Shown: positions 38,397 to 48,800 of the stretch, piece after piece
Position numbering within the stretch: position 1 is the stretch's first letter
Layout: the number at the start of each line of letters is the position of its first letter
From: Sclerurus mexicanus
Lineage: Eukaryota; Chordata; Aves; Passeriformes; Furnariidae
Reading direction: 5' to 3'
Assembly (NCBI GenBank): GCA_013396755.1
Contig: VWZF01003193.1
Span: forward strand, 46,681 to 110,680
DNA length: 64,000 bases
The notes under the pieces: model-generated
Seen by the model: only the letters and a program-made list of their open reading frames with translations
Database searches by the model: none
Told to the model about the DNA's origin: nothing
Translations under genes and position numbers: made by a program

Positions 38397-39262
38397 ATCA
38401 CAGAATCACATAACCTTTATGTTTGGAAGGGTCCTCTGGAGATTTCCAACCCCCCTGCAAGGCACGGTCAGCTCAAGCAGGTTACACAGGAATGTGTTCA
38501 GGTGTATTTCGAATGTCTCCACAGAGGAAGATGCCATGACCGCACAGGGTAGTCTGCTCCCATGCTTTGCCACGATCCTGTATAGAAGTTGAGCTGGAAG
38601 TTCTTGTGTTTTAGTTCACGACTGTTGCTCTTTGTCATGTTGTTAAGCACCACTGAAAAGATTCTGGTACCATTCTCTTGACATCCACCTCTGAGATATT
38701 TAGATGCATTATAGTGAGATCCCCTCTCAATCTTCTCTTCTGTAGACTAAACATGCCCAGCTCCTGCAATCTTTCCTCATAAGAGAGGTGTTCCAGACCC
38801 CTGATCATCTTTGTGGCCCTCCACTGAACCCTCTCCAGTACTTCCTTGTCTCTCTGGTACTGAGGAGCCCAGAACTGGACACAGCACTCCAGATGTGGCC
38901 TCACTAGGGCTGAAGGACAGGATCACCTTCCTTGACCTGCTGGTCACACTCTTCCCAATGCACCCCAGGATACCACTGGTTCACCTGGCCTCACGGGCAC
39001 ACTGCTGGCTCATGGACAACTTGTCACCCACCAAGATTCCCATGTCCTTCCTCACAGAGCTGCTCTCCAGTAGGTCAGCACCAGCCTGTACCGGTACTTG
39101 GGGTTATTCCTCCCCAGGTGCAGGACCCTATACATTGTAAAGAACTTCATTACAATTTTGTCTGTCCAATTCTCCAGCCTATCAAGGTCCCACTGAATGG
39201 CAGCACAGCCTTCAGGTGTATTAGACACTCCCCTCAGTTTTGTGTCTTTTTCTTCCTAATTT
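38397..39262 (-). mobile_element. CR1 LINE fragment, C-terminal half of ORF2 plus 3' UTR
   Basis: Read on the minus strand, the element starts within the reverse-transcriptase region just after the FADD motif (complement of TTTTGTGTC at about 39240). It passes through the segment corresponding to K(C)KVLHLG...NNPKYRY, then through an 89-codon open stretch (38635-38904) with RPHLECCVQFWAPQYQRDKE and RATKMIRGLEHLSYEERL. It ends in a 3' UTR with TCCAAACATAAAGG and two TGTGATTCT octamer units at 38397-38412. Frameshifts separate these segments, so no functional protein is possible. It is 5'-truncated, as is usual for CR1. It belongs to a different 3'-end type from the copies at 24664 and 53060. 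Confidence 0.94.
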
Positions 39263-40446
39263 ATTTCTCCATTTGGTTTTGATATTGTCCCAGAATGTCT
39301 TTACATTTTTTTACATTTGCAATCACAGCCCTAAAGACCTATATACCTGAGTTTATACATTTTCCATTACCACTAGAGTTTCAGCAAGACCTACCAGAAT
39401 ATTGACTCTCTCCACCGTTTGTTTTTTTTTAATTGAACTTAAATACAGATTATAATAAGGCAGATATAGTTATTTATTACTAAATTATTCAACTTTATAC
39501 ATTCATCCCTTCTTGACCTGTCAGCATAAATGCTTTCTTGAATTTTATTTTTGTGAACAGTTTTGTTTTTTTTTCTTTCACAAAGAAAATCTCATCAATT
39601 GAAACACCAGACTGCAGCATATGTTAACAGATTATAAAGAGTTTTCAGAGAAACATCTCAATGACACTTTTCTTAACATATACATTGGGAAGATAACACA
39701 GTTTTTTTAATCCTCTGGAAATATTCTCACAAACAATAGTTGTGCAAATAATTCAAGTGGTTTTATTTAAAAGTTGCTTATATTGATCTAAAGCATTGTA
39801 TGGTTTGATATGAAGATGTAATTTAGATACACTCACAGTTTGTCATAAATTACTGGAAAACATGCCAATAAGAATTTCAGATGAATAATCCACAATTTTC
39901 ACTGTTGTATGTAAGTCCTTACTTAGACATCTATTAGTGGGGAAACATGATCTCATAGCATCCAGGGCCTATTGATTTTGTTCTCATTACTATAACCTTA
40001 AACAGATAAAACTAAATCATAATTTCTCTGTTGGGTCCATCACTGTGTATGTGATCAATCAACTAATGTATACGCTGTTTAAAAATGAAATTTTAATTCA
40101 AATATGCTTATTAGTAGTCAAGTTGCACACTTCTGGGGCCCAATATCCAAAACCACTCTGATCTATTGTCAGCTATATCCCTTACTTATGTATGAGTTAC
40201 AGTTACATCTGAAGTATACTTCAATTTAAGTATGAATATAAGAATAAGAAATATCCAATTTTATCAACTTGAAAACACTTAACTGAAGATAGACTAAATT
40301 TTTTTTGATTCCCAGCTTGAAGGAAAGAGGAGTTGATTTAAGACATCAGCACACTTCTGGACAGTTTTAATAAAACATGTTGCATGTTTGAAGTCATTCA
40401 TTTTTTTGTGACTTTAAGAAGTGTGGGGTGAATTAATACTTCAGAC
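39263..40446. other. AT-rich non-coding spacer
   Basis: Nothing is recognised between the CR1 copy and the next LTR. Stop codons are dense in all frames. Confidence 0.65.
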
Positions 40447-40756
40447 TGTGGCAGTTGAGGGGAATGCTCTTCCTTGTCCCCCCCCTCCATGCGGTCCCCA
40501 AGATGCCCCAGAAGGGACACACACAGAGACCACCGGAGAGGAGAAGCAGAGAGAGAGTTTATTCACATGGTCAGAGGTTTTTAAGGGTTTTCAGGAACAA
40601 TCAAGGGATAACAAGCAATGGGAAAAGGGTTAACTAAAGGGCCAATGGGGGGATTTCACATAGCCTTACAAGGATGAATTCTTGCATACTAAGTTAGGGA
40701 GGTAAGGAGCTTCAAAGGGTTTTTGGGAAGAAGAAGGATGATTCAGGGAAAAAACA
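40447..40756 (-). mobile_element. Solo LTR, short ERV type
   Basis: The left end TGTGGCAGTTGAGGGG at 40447 and a right end near GGAAAAAACA (40756) give TG...CA termini. Read on the minus strand, promoter-like order is visible: a CCATTGG box (complement of 40640-40650), then TTAAAAACCTC as a degenerate TATA, then AATAAA (complement of 40558-40563) followed by CTCTCTCTCTGC. These mark U3, R and U5 and fix the sense as minus. No clear target duplication is found (TCAGAC left, ACAGGC right, two mismatches), so the right end is uncertain. There is no internal sequence. Confidence 0.7.
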
Positions 40757-41528
40757 ACAGGCAATCCATTTTATATCACACTAAAAACTTCAGTTTTTAA
40801 GGCATTTTGGCTATCTTTTTCCATTAAGTCCACTACCACCTCAGACATCATGCTGCAGAAGCATAATAGAATATAATTTTTCTCCATATTAAGGAAATTG
40901 TAATAGAAGTTCCAAGACTTACAATATGCAGAAGATGTGGCTTGACATACTCTGGTGCCAAACATATTTATAAATGCAGGCAACTGCTAAACAAAACACT
41001 CAGAATCACTGATTGCTGAACAATATAGTGAAACTTACGGTTAATTTTAGTTATAACTACACAGAACTGAATGTCTACTTTAAAGAAGTTTCCTTCAGCT
41101 GCCACTGAGGAGGGCAACAAAGTTGAAAGTTGGGAAATAGGAACTAACTTACCATCACTAAGCATCTTATATATTGGAACTCCAAAAATCTGAAGGTAAG
41201 AGTGGTCATAGAAGAATGTATCGCATGTCTGCCATTGACTCAGTGAGAGATTATAAACTGGAAATTGATTTAGTGCCTGATATGTGGCCTGATTTCTCAA
41301 TACATTTTTGAGCTGGATTGTTCAGGGAGTGGAGCTGCAGAAATTAATATCAGGGATTGTCAATAGGTCTGAGCTTTAGTAGAACCTTAGGATCAGCCTT
41401 AACTTTTTGGCAAAATCAGTCGGACTATCTATCTGATGACAATTGCAGTATCTTGGATTGTATATGCTTTGTGAATGCCTGTGTACACACCAAATAAAGT
41501 ATGTACCTATTAGCTCAGGATTTTTTTT
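40757..41528. other. AT-rich non-coding spacer
   Basis: No gene or known element is recognised. A 110-codon minus-strand open frame (40968-41300) has no identifiable domain and is probably chance. Confidence 0.6.
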
Positions 41529-41640
41529 TCCTCCTTTGGACCCTATCCAGTCTGTTGCATCTTTCTTAAACTGTGGGGATAGGAACTGAACACAGGACTC
41601 CAGGCATGGCCTGACAAACACTGATTGGGATGACAACAGC
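41529..41640 (-). mobile_element. CR1 LINE fragment, 3'-ward part of an interrupted copy
   Basis: The minus strand encodes RPCLESCVQFLSPQFKKDAT followed by DWIGSKGGK. This is a worn form of the CR1 ORF2 segment usually reading RPHLEYCVQFWAPQ and then ERVQRRA. The match stops at 41640, where an LTR begins. Upstream ORF2 sequence of the same orientation resumes near 42180, so the two parts are most simply one CR1 copy split by the LTR. Confidence 0.8.
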
Positions 41641-42000
41641 TGTGAGGGGAACTGGCTCCTCTATTTCTACAAGCCTCCCTGGGTCTGGAAGGGATTGTGA
41701 AATCCCCACATGGTCAGGAGTAAAGTGATGCAGCACTGATGGGTAGGTTAGGTCATAGAAAAGCTTTTAATCACCTGTCTCAAGGGTATTTAAGCCATTT
41801 GGGAGGTAGGGTGTGTCTTGGGGGCACAGGGGCCAATAAGGGAACAGGAGGACCAAAACCCAGTGGAAACCCGGGAATAGGGATTGACAGATGATCCATC
41901 CAATAAGGTCGGGAGGGGGGGCAGGGCTGAATATCCGAGAAGGAGGGAACATTCTCTTTTCCTCATAAAGTCACATGTGTGGTGGGGGTTCTAGGCTTAT
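41641..42000 (-). mobile_element. LTR-like insertion inside a CR1 copy
   Basis: It begins TGTGAGGGGAACTGG at 41641. On the minus strand it shows the order TTATTGG (CCAAT-type box), then GGCTTAAATACCCTTGAG (TATA-like), then ATTAAAAGC, as in an ERV LTR with U3 on the right. The general plan resembles the LTR at 40447-40756, but the sequence differs. The right boundary is not clear; 42001-42180 is unassigned and could be more LTR or ERV sequence. A run GGGAGGGGGGGCAGGG at 41911-41926 is a plus-strand G-quadruplex motif. No target duplication was identified. Confidence 0.6.
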
Positions 42001-42179
42001 GATCTAACCCATACATTAAAAAGGTACAGGTAATGGTGAATTATAAAGTCTCTGGTCCTTTGAAAGTTGTTACAGTGGTGGTCTTGTTTCTAGCAGTTTC
42101 TTTTTCCACGATGTGTAGTCTGGATGATCCTCTGTCTCTATTTTCCCATGTGCTGTGGCAGAAGTCTTTCCCAATAGGA

Positions 42180-42490
42180 TGATATCTCTGTTAGTAATGC
42201 CCCTGGAGATGCTGTGCAGGATCCAGTTTGTCTTTGTTGACTACTGTGCAGCTTGTCTAAGCACCCCCAGCTTTCTTTCAGCAAGACTTCTCCCCAGCCA
42301 CACATCTTCAAGTCTGGACTGGGTTCTTTGGTAACGTCATCCCAGGAGTTTACATTTGGCTTTGTTAAAAAATAAATTTGAAGTTTGCACAGTTCTTGAT
42401 TGCCCACTCTTCCAGCCTGTCCAGGTCTTTTTGCAAGATGGCTCTTCCTTCTGATGTGTTGACTTGATCACACAGTTTATTTTCATCAGC
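42180..42490 (-). mobile_element. CR1 LINE fragment, 5'-ward part of an interrupted copy
   Basis: The minus strand holds worn CR1 ORF2 sequence. The clearest part is the complement of 42400-42490, which reads ADENKLCDQVNTSEGRAILQ and corresponds to the CR1 segment ADDTKLGG...EGCAAIQRDLDRLE just after the catalytic FADD. In the same orientation and expected order it precedes the piece at 41529-41640. The divergence indicates an old copy. Confidence 0.75.
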
Positions 42491-43270
42491 CCTTGATTAT
42501 TAGTCACTCTGCTACTTGCTTATTAAATTCAAGAAAGTGACTGAACTAGTTAATCTGATAGGATAACAGGACAATAAACAGACAACTATAGAATAGGCTT
42601 CTATCTGCTTGAGTATTTTTTGCTTAGTAAAAAGATTAGTTAAAAATAAAATACATGTTCCAAGCTTACTTTGCAAAAATTCCAAGTGTTGACACATGTT
42701 GTTATTACCTCCAAGATCCAAGCAGAAAAAAAAAAATTGTTCCTTATGCTGCTTACAAGGCTTTGACCTTCACTCTGTAAACAAAACTTCTCTGGCTAAG
42801 TGGAAATTTGGCTCATGTAAGGACTATAGGTTATTTGTAGCTTGTATCCAGAACTTACTCTTTTGTTCTGGTGTATAATGAGTGACTAATATATTTTTTC
42901 AACACAAAAAAATTTATTAAAAAAATTGATAACAAAGAATTTAATCCTCTCTAACATAAATTTGTACTACTAATATAGGGACTTAGCTCAGTAAATGCTT
43001 AAAACCTGCTGTTAAAAGGTAGAATTTCTGTTCATTCTGAAAACTGAAATATGAATTGAATTGAAATTTGAATTTGAATTGAAATATGAATTTGAATTGA
43101 TCTGAAAACAATGATTATCAGTTCTTATGGTATATATGTATCTAATTAAAACTCTTTTGATTTCAAAAGAATTTTGAGGAAATTTTCTTAAACTTACTGT
43201 GTGTGTCATGACTCACTTTTAGTACACTGTATGAAATACCAGAATAGATTTTTCTACCCTCTAAACACCT
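42491..43270. other. AT-rich spacer with an imperfect GAATT tandem repeat
   Basis: No gene is seen. At 43045-43100 an imperfect tandem array of ATGAATTGAA and TTTGAATTG units gives about 55 bases of A/T/G-only repeat. Confidence 0.65.
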
Positions 43271-45617
43271 TCTGGGAACTCAGCATGCTAGAATGCTTCT
43301 CTGAAGTACCTATACACCAATGTGTGTAGTCTGGGAAAGATACAGGGTAAATTAGCGATCTGTGTAGCATTGTAGAACTTTGATCTAGCTGAAATCATAG
43401 TGATGCAGTGGGACAGCTTATATGATTGGAGTGCTTCTATTGAGGGATATAGGCTTTTTAGGAAGAACAAAGCAGGAAGCTGAGAAGGTAGAGCTGCCCT
43501 TTATGTGAGAGAGCAGCTGAAATACCTGAGTCTTTTCCTGGGGATGGATGATGAACCAACAGAGAGCTTTTGGGTAATAAAATAGTAGTGAGTGTCTACT
43601 TTAGACAAGGTGAGGCCTTCTGCAGAAAGCTGGAAGGGTCCTAATATTTACAGGTCCTGGTACTCATAGGAGACTTCAACGACACCAGTATCTTCTTAGA
43701 CAGGGACTGCACAGTGTGGCATTAAAAGTCCAGGACATTCCTGGAGTGACAACTTCCTGACTTAAGCAAGAAAGGAACCAAAGTGGGAAGGTACTCTGCT
43801 GGATCTCATATTCACATGCAAGGAAGGACTTGATAGGAACGTGAAAGTCAAAGACAGCCTGACTGCCGTGAGATGGTGGAGTTCAGGATTCTGAGAGGAA
43901 GGAGCAAACCAAGAAGTTATAACCTTGGATTTCAAGAGAGCAGGCATTGGCCACTTCAAAGCTCTGCTTGAAATAATTCCATTATCCTTGGTTTGAAAAA
44001 AAGCCCCAATAGAAATGGTTGATGTTCAAGAGTCATCCCCTGCAAACTGAGAGTGGTCTCAGATATCTGAGAACAGGGGCAATATGTGAAGTAAGGAATT
44101 CATACCACTGGTGAAAGGAAGGCTAAGGAAAAATTAAGCAACTTGGACATGCAATAAAACCATGGACCTTGGTGACTTGCACCCATGAGCGCTGCCTAAT
44201 GTCATTGCAGAGCTTCTCTTGATTAATTTCAAAAGATCATGGTGACTAGGAGAGGTGTCTGAATACTTCAGGAAAATAAATGTCACTCCTATCTTTGATG
44301 AAAACAAGAAGAAGGGCCCAGGGAACTACAGGCCTCATCTCCATCCATGGGAAGGTAGTGGAGCAGCTAATCCTGAACAACATTTCTGGGCAATTTACCA
44401 ACAAGAAAACTACCAGGAGAAGGTGTCTTGAATTTACCAAGCGGGAGTCATGCCTGACCAACTTGATAACATTCTGTGTTGAAATGATGGGTTTGGTGGA
44501 TGAGAAAAGAATAGTGGATACTGTCTGCATAGATTTCCATATGTGTTTTGACACAGTCTATTTCACCCAACACTAAAGGGACAGACATTTCATTTTAGGA
44601 ACCCTTTACAGAACAATGATGATATTATTACTGGGGGTCAGGAGCAGGGGTAACCAGTCATACTCTCCCATGACATCCTCACAGACAAGTTGTTGATAAC
44701 TGTACTGGTGGTGGACAGTGAGACAGTCTGAAAACCAGCTGAATTGACAAGGCTAGAGGGTGGTGGTAAGTGGAACAAAATCTGCTTGGAGACTGGTACC
44801 TAGTGACAAGGTACCAATCCTGTCTGATATTGTTCAGTATTTCTGTTAGTGGTCTGGAGGATGGGGCAAAGTGTAGCCTCATCAGTTTTGTAGATGACAT
44901 GGAACTGAGAGAAGTGGCTGATAGACCTGGGGTTTGTGCTGTCATCAAAGGCAACCTCAGCAGGCTGGAGAAATGAGCCGACAATAACATCTTGAAGTTA
45001 CAAAGTTATGAACATGCTAAAACTGGCACCTGAAAAGTAATAACATCAGACTGGGCTCATCCATCTGGGAAATGGTTTTGAACAGGAGGTTAAGGAGGGA
45101 TCCAGGTTGAACACAAGCCACCAATGTGCCCTTGAAACCAAAATGACCAACAACTTCTTAGGCTGTAGTGGGAGTAGTATTGTCAGCAGATCGAGATGAG
45201 ATCCTTCCTTTTTAATTTGGCACTGGTGGGACCACATAAACATTATATACCAGAGTAATATCACTTTTGGTTTCCTCAGTACCAGAGAGGACTACTACAC
45301 AGGGATCAAAAAATGGCCACCAAGATGATGTACAGAGTGAAGAAACTGTTCTATGAGGAAAGGTTTAGGGACTCTTCAGACTGGAGCAGGGGAAAACTCA
45401 GAGTGATTTCTTCAATTTGTGCAAATATCTGAAGGGCTGGTGTAAATAAAATAGAACCAGGATCTGGTCAATGGTGGCCAATGACCGGAAAAGAGGCAAT
45501 GGGCACAGAGTGAAACACAGGACTTTCCACATAATCAAAGTGTTTTTTCTACATTGTGTTAACTGAATTGGTTGCCTAGGGAGAATGTGTAGTCTCCATT
45601 CTTGGAGATAATAAAAA
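43271..45617 (+). mobile_element. Long degenerate CR1 LINE with endonuclease and reverse-transcriptase segments
   Basis: This is the longest element in the window. From 43271 the sequence follows the start of the CR1 ORF2 endonuclease domain (ACTCAGCATG..., then the segment for DWS...GYRLFR at about 43425-43460). The catalytic-core motif LIGDFN is readable at 43654-43683. The later SDH motif of the endonuclease has been destroyed by a small deletion near 43868. The reverse transcriptase follows: NYRP-like and GKVVEQLI at about 44320-44370, TKRESCLTNLITF at about 44438, and the catalytic box as F-V-D-D at 44887-44898 (family norm FADD). The thumb/C-terminal region runs to about 45600. Stops and frameshifts occur throughout and parts of the domain linker are missing. 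A full CR1 encodes target-primed reverse transcription activity; this copy cannot. Confidence 0.92.
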
Positions 45618-45892
45618 ACCCAAAAATTCAGTTTTGCCCAGTGATGGGACCAGAGGTAGTGGGCACTAACTGGAACACAGAAATGTCTATCTGAACATCA
45701 GGAAATGCTTTCTCACTCTGAGGATTACTGAGCACTGCCACATGGTGCCCAGAGAAGTTGTAGTCTATCCATCCTTGGAGGTATCCAAAAACTGTGTGGA
45801 CAAGGTCCTTGACAGCTTTCTAGAGATTATCTCGTTTGAGGGGCGAGGCTGGATTCCAATCTTAACTGTTATGTGATTCTGTGCTCTATGAC
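45618..45892 (+). mobile_element. Second CR1 3' end directly after the first
   Basis: After the sequence for the ORF2 C-terminus at 45460-45610, the same functional segment appears again from about 45630. GATGGGACCAGAGGTAGTGG is followed by the segment for HWN-like...PREVV and by ATCCTTGGAGGTATCC. It ends in a worn tail, GTGATTCTGTGCTCTATGAC, at 45870-45890. The first copy has its own counterpart of each block. This is either a separate 5'-truncated CR1 inserted at the end of the older one, or a tandem duplication of the 3' end. Confidence 0.8.
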
Positions 45893-48800
45893 TGTGGTAT
45901 CTTTGACAATGGTAGTTTTATAACATTACCAGAAACAATGTTTCTTGTGTGGTCTATAACCTCAACATCTTGAAAGAGGATAACCACAACTGACAGAGGA
46001 CAGCTAAACAAAACTTTAATTAAGAAGCTATTCATCCAGTACCAGGTAACTTCTGTGGAAAGTATCTTCATGCATGGGACAAGGAGTCAAAATTGCAGTG
46101 GAGGTAATTTAGGTTATTTATTCTGGAAAATAAGTTAATAAATTTAAAACTTGATTGATAACATTAGAATAATCTTTGACTTCCTCCCATCAAAGAAACC
46201 GATTTTTATATCTGAAAAGAACGCCTACCTGATAGTTTTAAATGTTTACATTTAGAAGTATTTTTATATTATAATGATTAAAAATCTATTTTTTTCTAAA
46301 ATAGCAGTCTGCATAGAAGGTACATACAACTCTTTGTTGAATTAGGACATTTTTCTCTTAAAATCCAGACATCTTTAGATAATATCAATTTCAAAATTAA
46401 TAAAAAACCCGTATGAAGTCTTCAAAAGTGGAACTTCTTTTGATACTAGGAACAGACCTCTAGTTATGATAATCTAGAAAGATATATCTGATATTAATTT
46501 GATTTTAACTAGTGCTAAAACGTGGTGCTGTACTGAAAAATACAATGTACAATTTCAGTTATATTAATGTTAGCTACAACAGCAGTTTTTTAATTCACCT
46601 AGAGATTAGACATAGCTTTTTCTGAGTTTGCTGCTCACTATTATTATTACTATTACATTATCAATAACTGTCAACAATAGAAACAAGTTCAAAAAGTAGA
46701 ATGTTTTATATTAGGGAAAAAGAAACTAAGAAAAAATTGGGAGACTTTTTGCTTGTTTTTGTTTAGTTAAACAGTTGTTTTATATATGAACTCAATGAAG
46801 TAATTCAGCGTGTTTTAAAGTACTAAACATATTTTTAGACTTAAAGCTTGCTTCCTATTCAATCAAGCTAGTATTCAATATTGGGAACTGTGTTGCATCT
46901 TATTTCATTATGAGTTACAATATTACTTCCTCAAGGTAGAGAAATCTTTGATTACCAGCTTATATTTAAATATTAACTCAGGTGAAAGTGCCTCCCACCA
47001 ACTGTATCCATTTAAGCCTCTTCTTTTTTTTCACATTAAAATTGTGCATCGATATTCAGGCTGTTGAAGAATTGTTAAACTGGATCATGATATTCCATGT
47101 TTTCATGACTGTTAGGCCAATAGTCTTCAGGGAAATGAGATCATTTTCCTTGAAATTATTTGTTCCATTATTATAAAGAACTAAGTTTGCCAGTGTTTAT
47201 AAGATATATCAATACTTCAGATTTTAGAAAGAAATGCATGATAAAAAGGATCTAGGATTAAGCTGAATAGTTCTGGAACTGGGCTGGGACGCGGAAGGGG
47301 GGAGGAGAGAGAGAAAAAAATGTGTCTTAGAAACGGGTAGAATTTAATTTATTTGTCTTACTGTATTGTCTTAAAAGAAGCTTCAACGAAAAATTACTTT
47401 TTAATTTCCTATGAAAAACTGGCATGCACAATTTCAGACCATTGCTTTTCAAAATTTTATGTTTAAAGATTGTGGAAATATATTTAAATTTTCTGTTAAT
47501 TTCTCTGCTTTTGTTTTGTCTTATTGTTAAATTTTAGTGTCACATAAGAAGTGACGTTGCTGCAATTCAAGCACCTGATTTTACAAGAAATTTGAGTATG
47601 AAAGTAGTAGTACTTTTTTTTCTGATTTTCCACTCAGCAAAACATTTATCAATAAATGAGATATACTGCTGTAAATAATTTGGTCACTGGAAATCCTTTT
47701 GACTTCAGTTAGTCACCCTGCATAAATTAAAGGGTATAGAATTGCTCTCTAAATACCCATGCACTAAGGACAGGTAAAGTGTCCCACTGCTTCTGTTGAC
47801 ATTGAACAATGTTATTGAATTGTTTACATGTTCATGCAGAGAGGAGGATTGATTCTTTTCTTAATGTTATATGTCCATTTTAAAAATGTGACTATTTTGT
47901 AAATGTAACAGAAGTTGGATTGTTGTTTTTTTTTTCCAAAATTAGGTTGGGGGAGACTTTTGGTGACCTTTCAATTTAGTCAGAATTTCAAATTAAATCA
48001 AAGCTGTCATGTAAGCCTGGAGAATGTGATACATACCATGATTTTGTTTCCACCTGTGCATTACGACTAGTGGATTTTGAGCAATTTTACCTTTACCCTT
48101 TTTTTTTCCCCAACAAAAGAATTTATTACTTGATAACAATTTCTACAAGTTCCTATTTTGTTATAAGCAAAATTCAAGTGACTAATCTTTTGTACAAATG
48201 AAGGTGAATCAAATCCTATTAAGTGATAGGGAGTCACAACAAATTCTACAGTTAACATTTTACCTGACTTCCTATATGATCTCACTTTTCTATAGCTTTT
48301 TTGGATTCAGTGGAAATAAAACTATTAAACCTCAACAGTATTGTAAATAGGTTAGTTTTTGCCTCATAGTGTTTATGGATTGAAGTAATCTGTCAGACGG
48401 TTGCTAAAGTTTTGCTCAGCTTTTACATATATTCAGTACTCTTTAGATACTTAGAATACAGTCAGGAACATAGTTTCTAATTTTGTGCATCAAAGTTCCC
48501 TGAGAATGCCTACTAAATCAGAAAATCCTATAGATACAGAGCAATACAAGAAAGCAAATCAGCTTTTCCAACAATAATTCTAATTCTTAGTCGTGTGTCT
48601 CCTGAATTTATGGGATCAGAGTTCAGAAGCAAGTACAAAATTGATTTATAACTCCCTTCCTCACCTACCCTCTCTCTTCTCCCAAGCTGGATACTCATTA
48701 TCATCTCTGTTCATTTGCTGTTGTCTTTTGTGTTCTTGCAAAAGAGGGATATAAGGAGAGGAGTTCTCAATGAACAAGGAAGAGAGGAGGTTCTGCTGTG

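Noticed and set aside
47281..47315. G-rich run as a quadruplex candidate
   Set aside because: It has only three G-runs of three or more, and one loop is eight bases, so it fails the standard rule.
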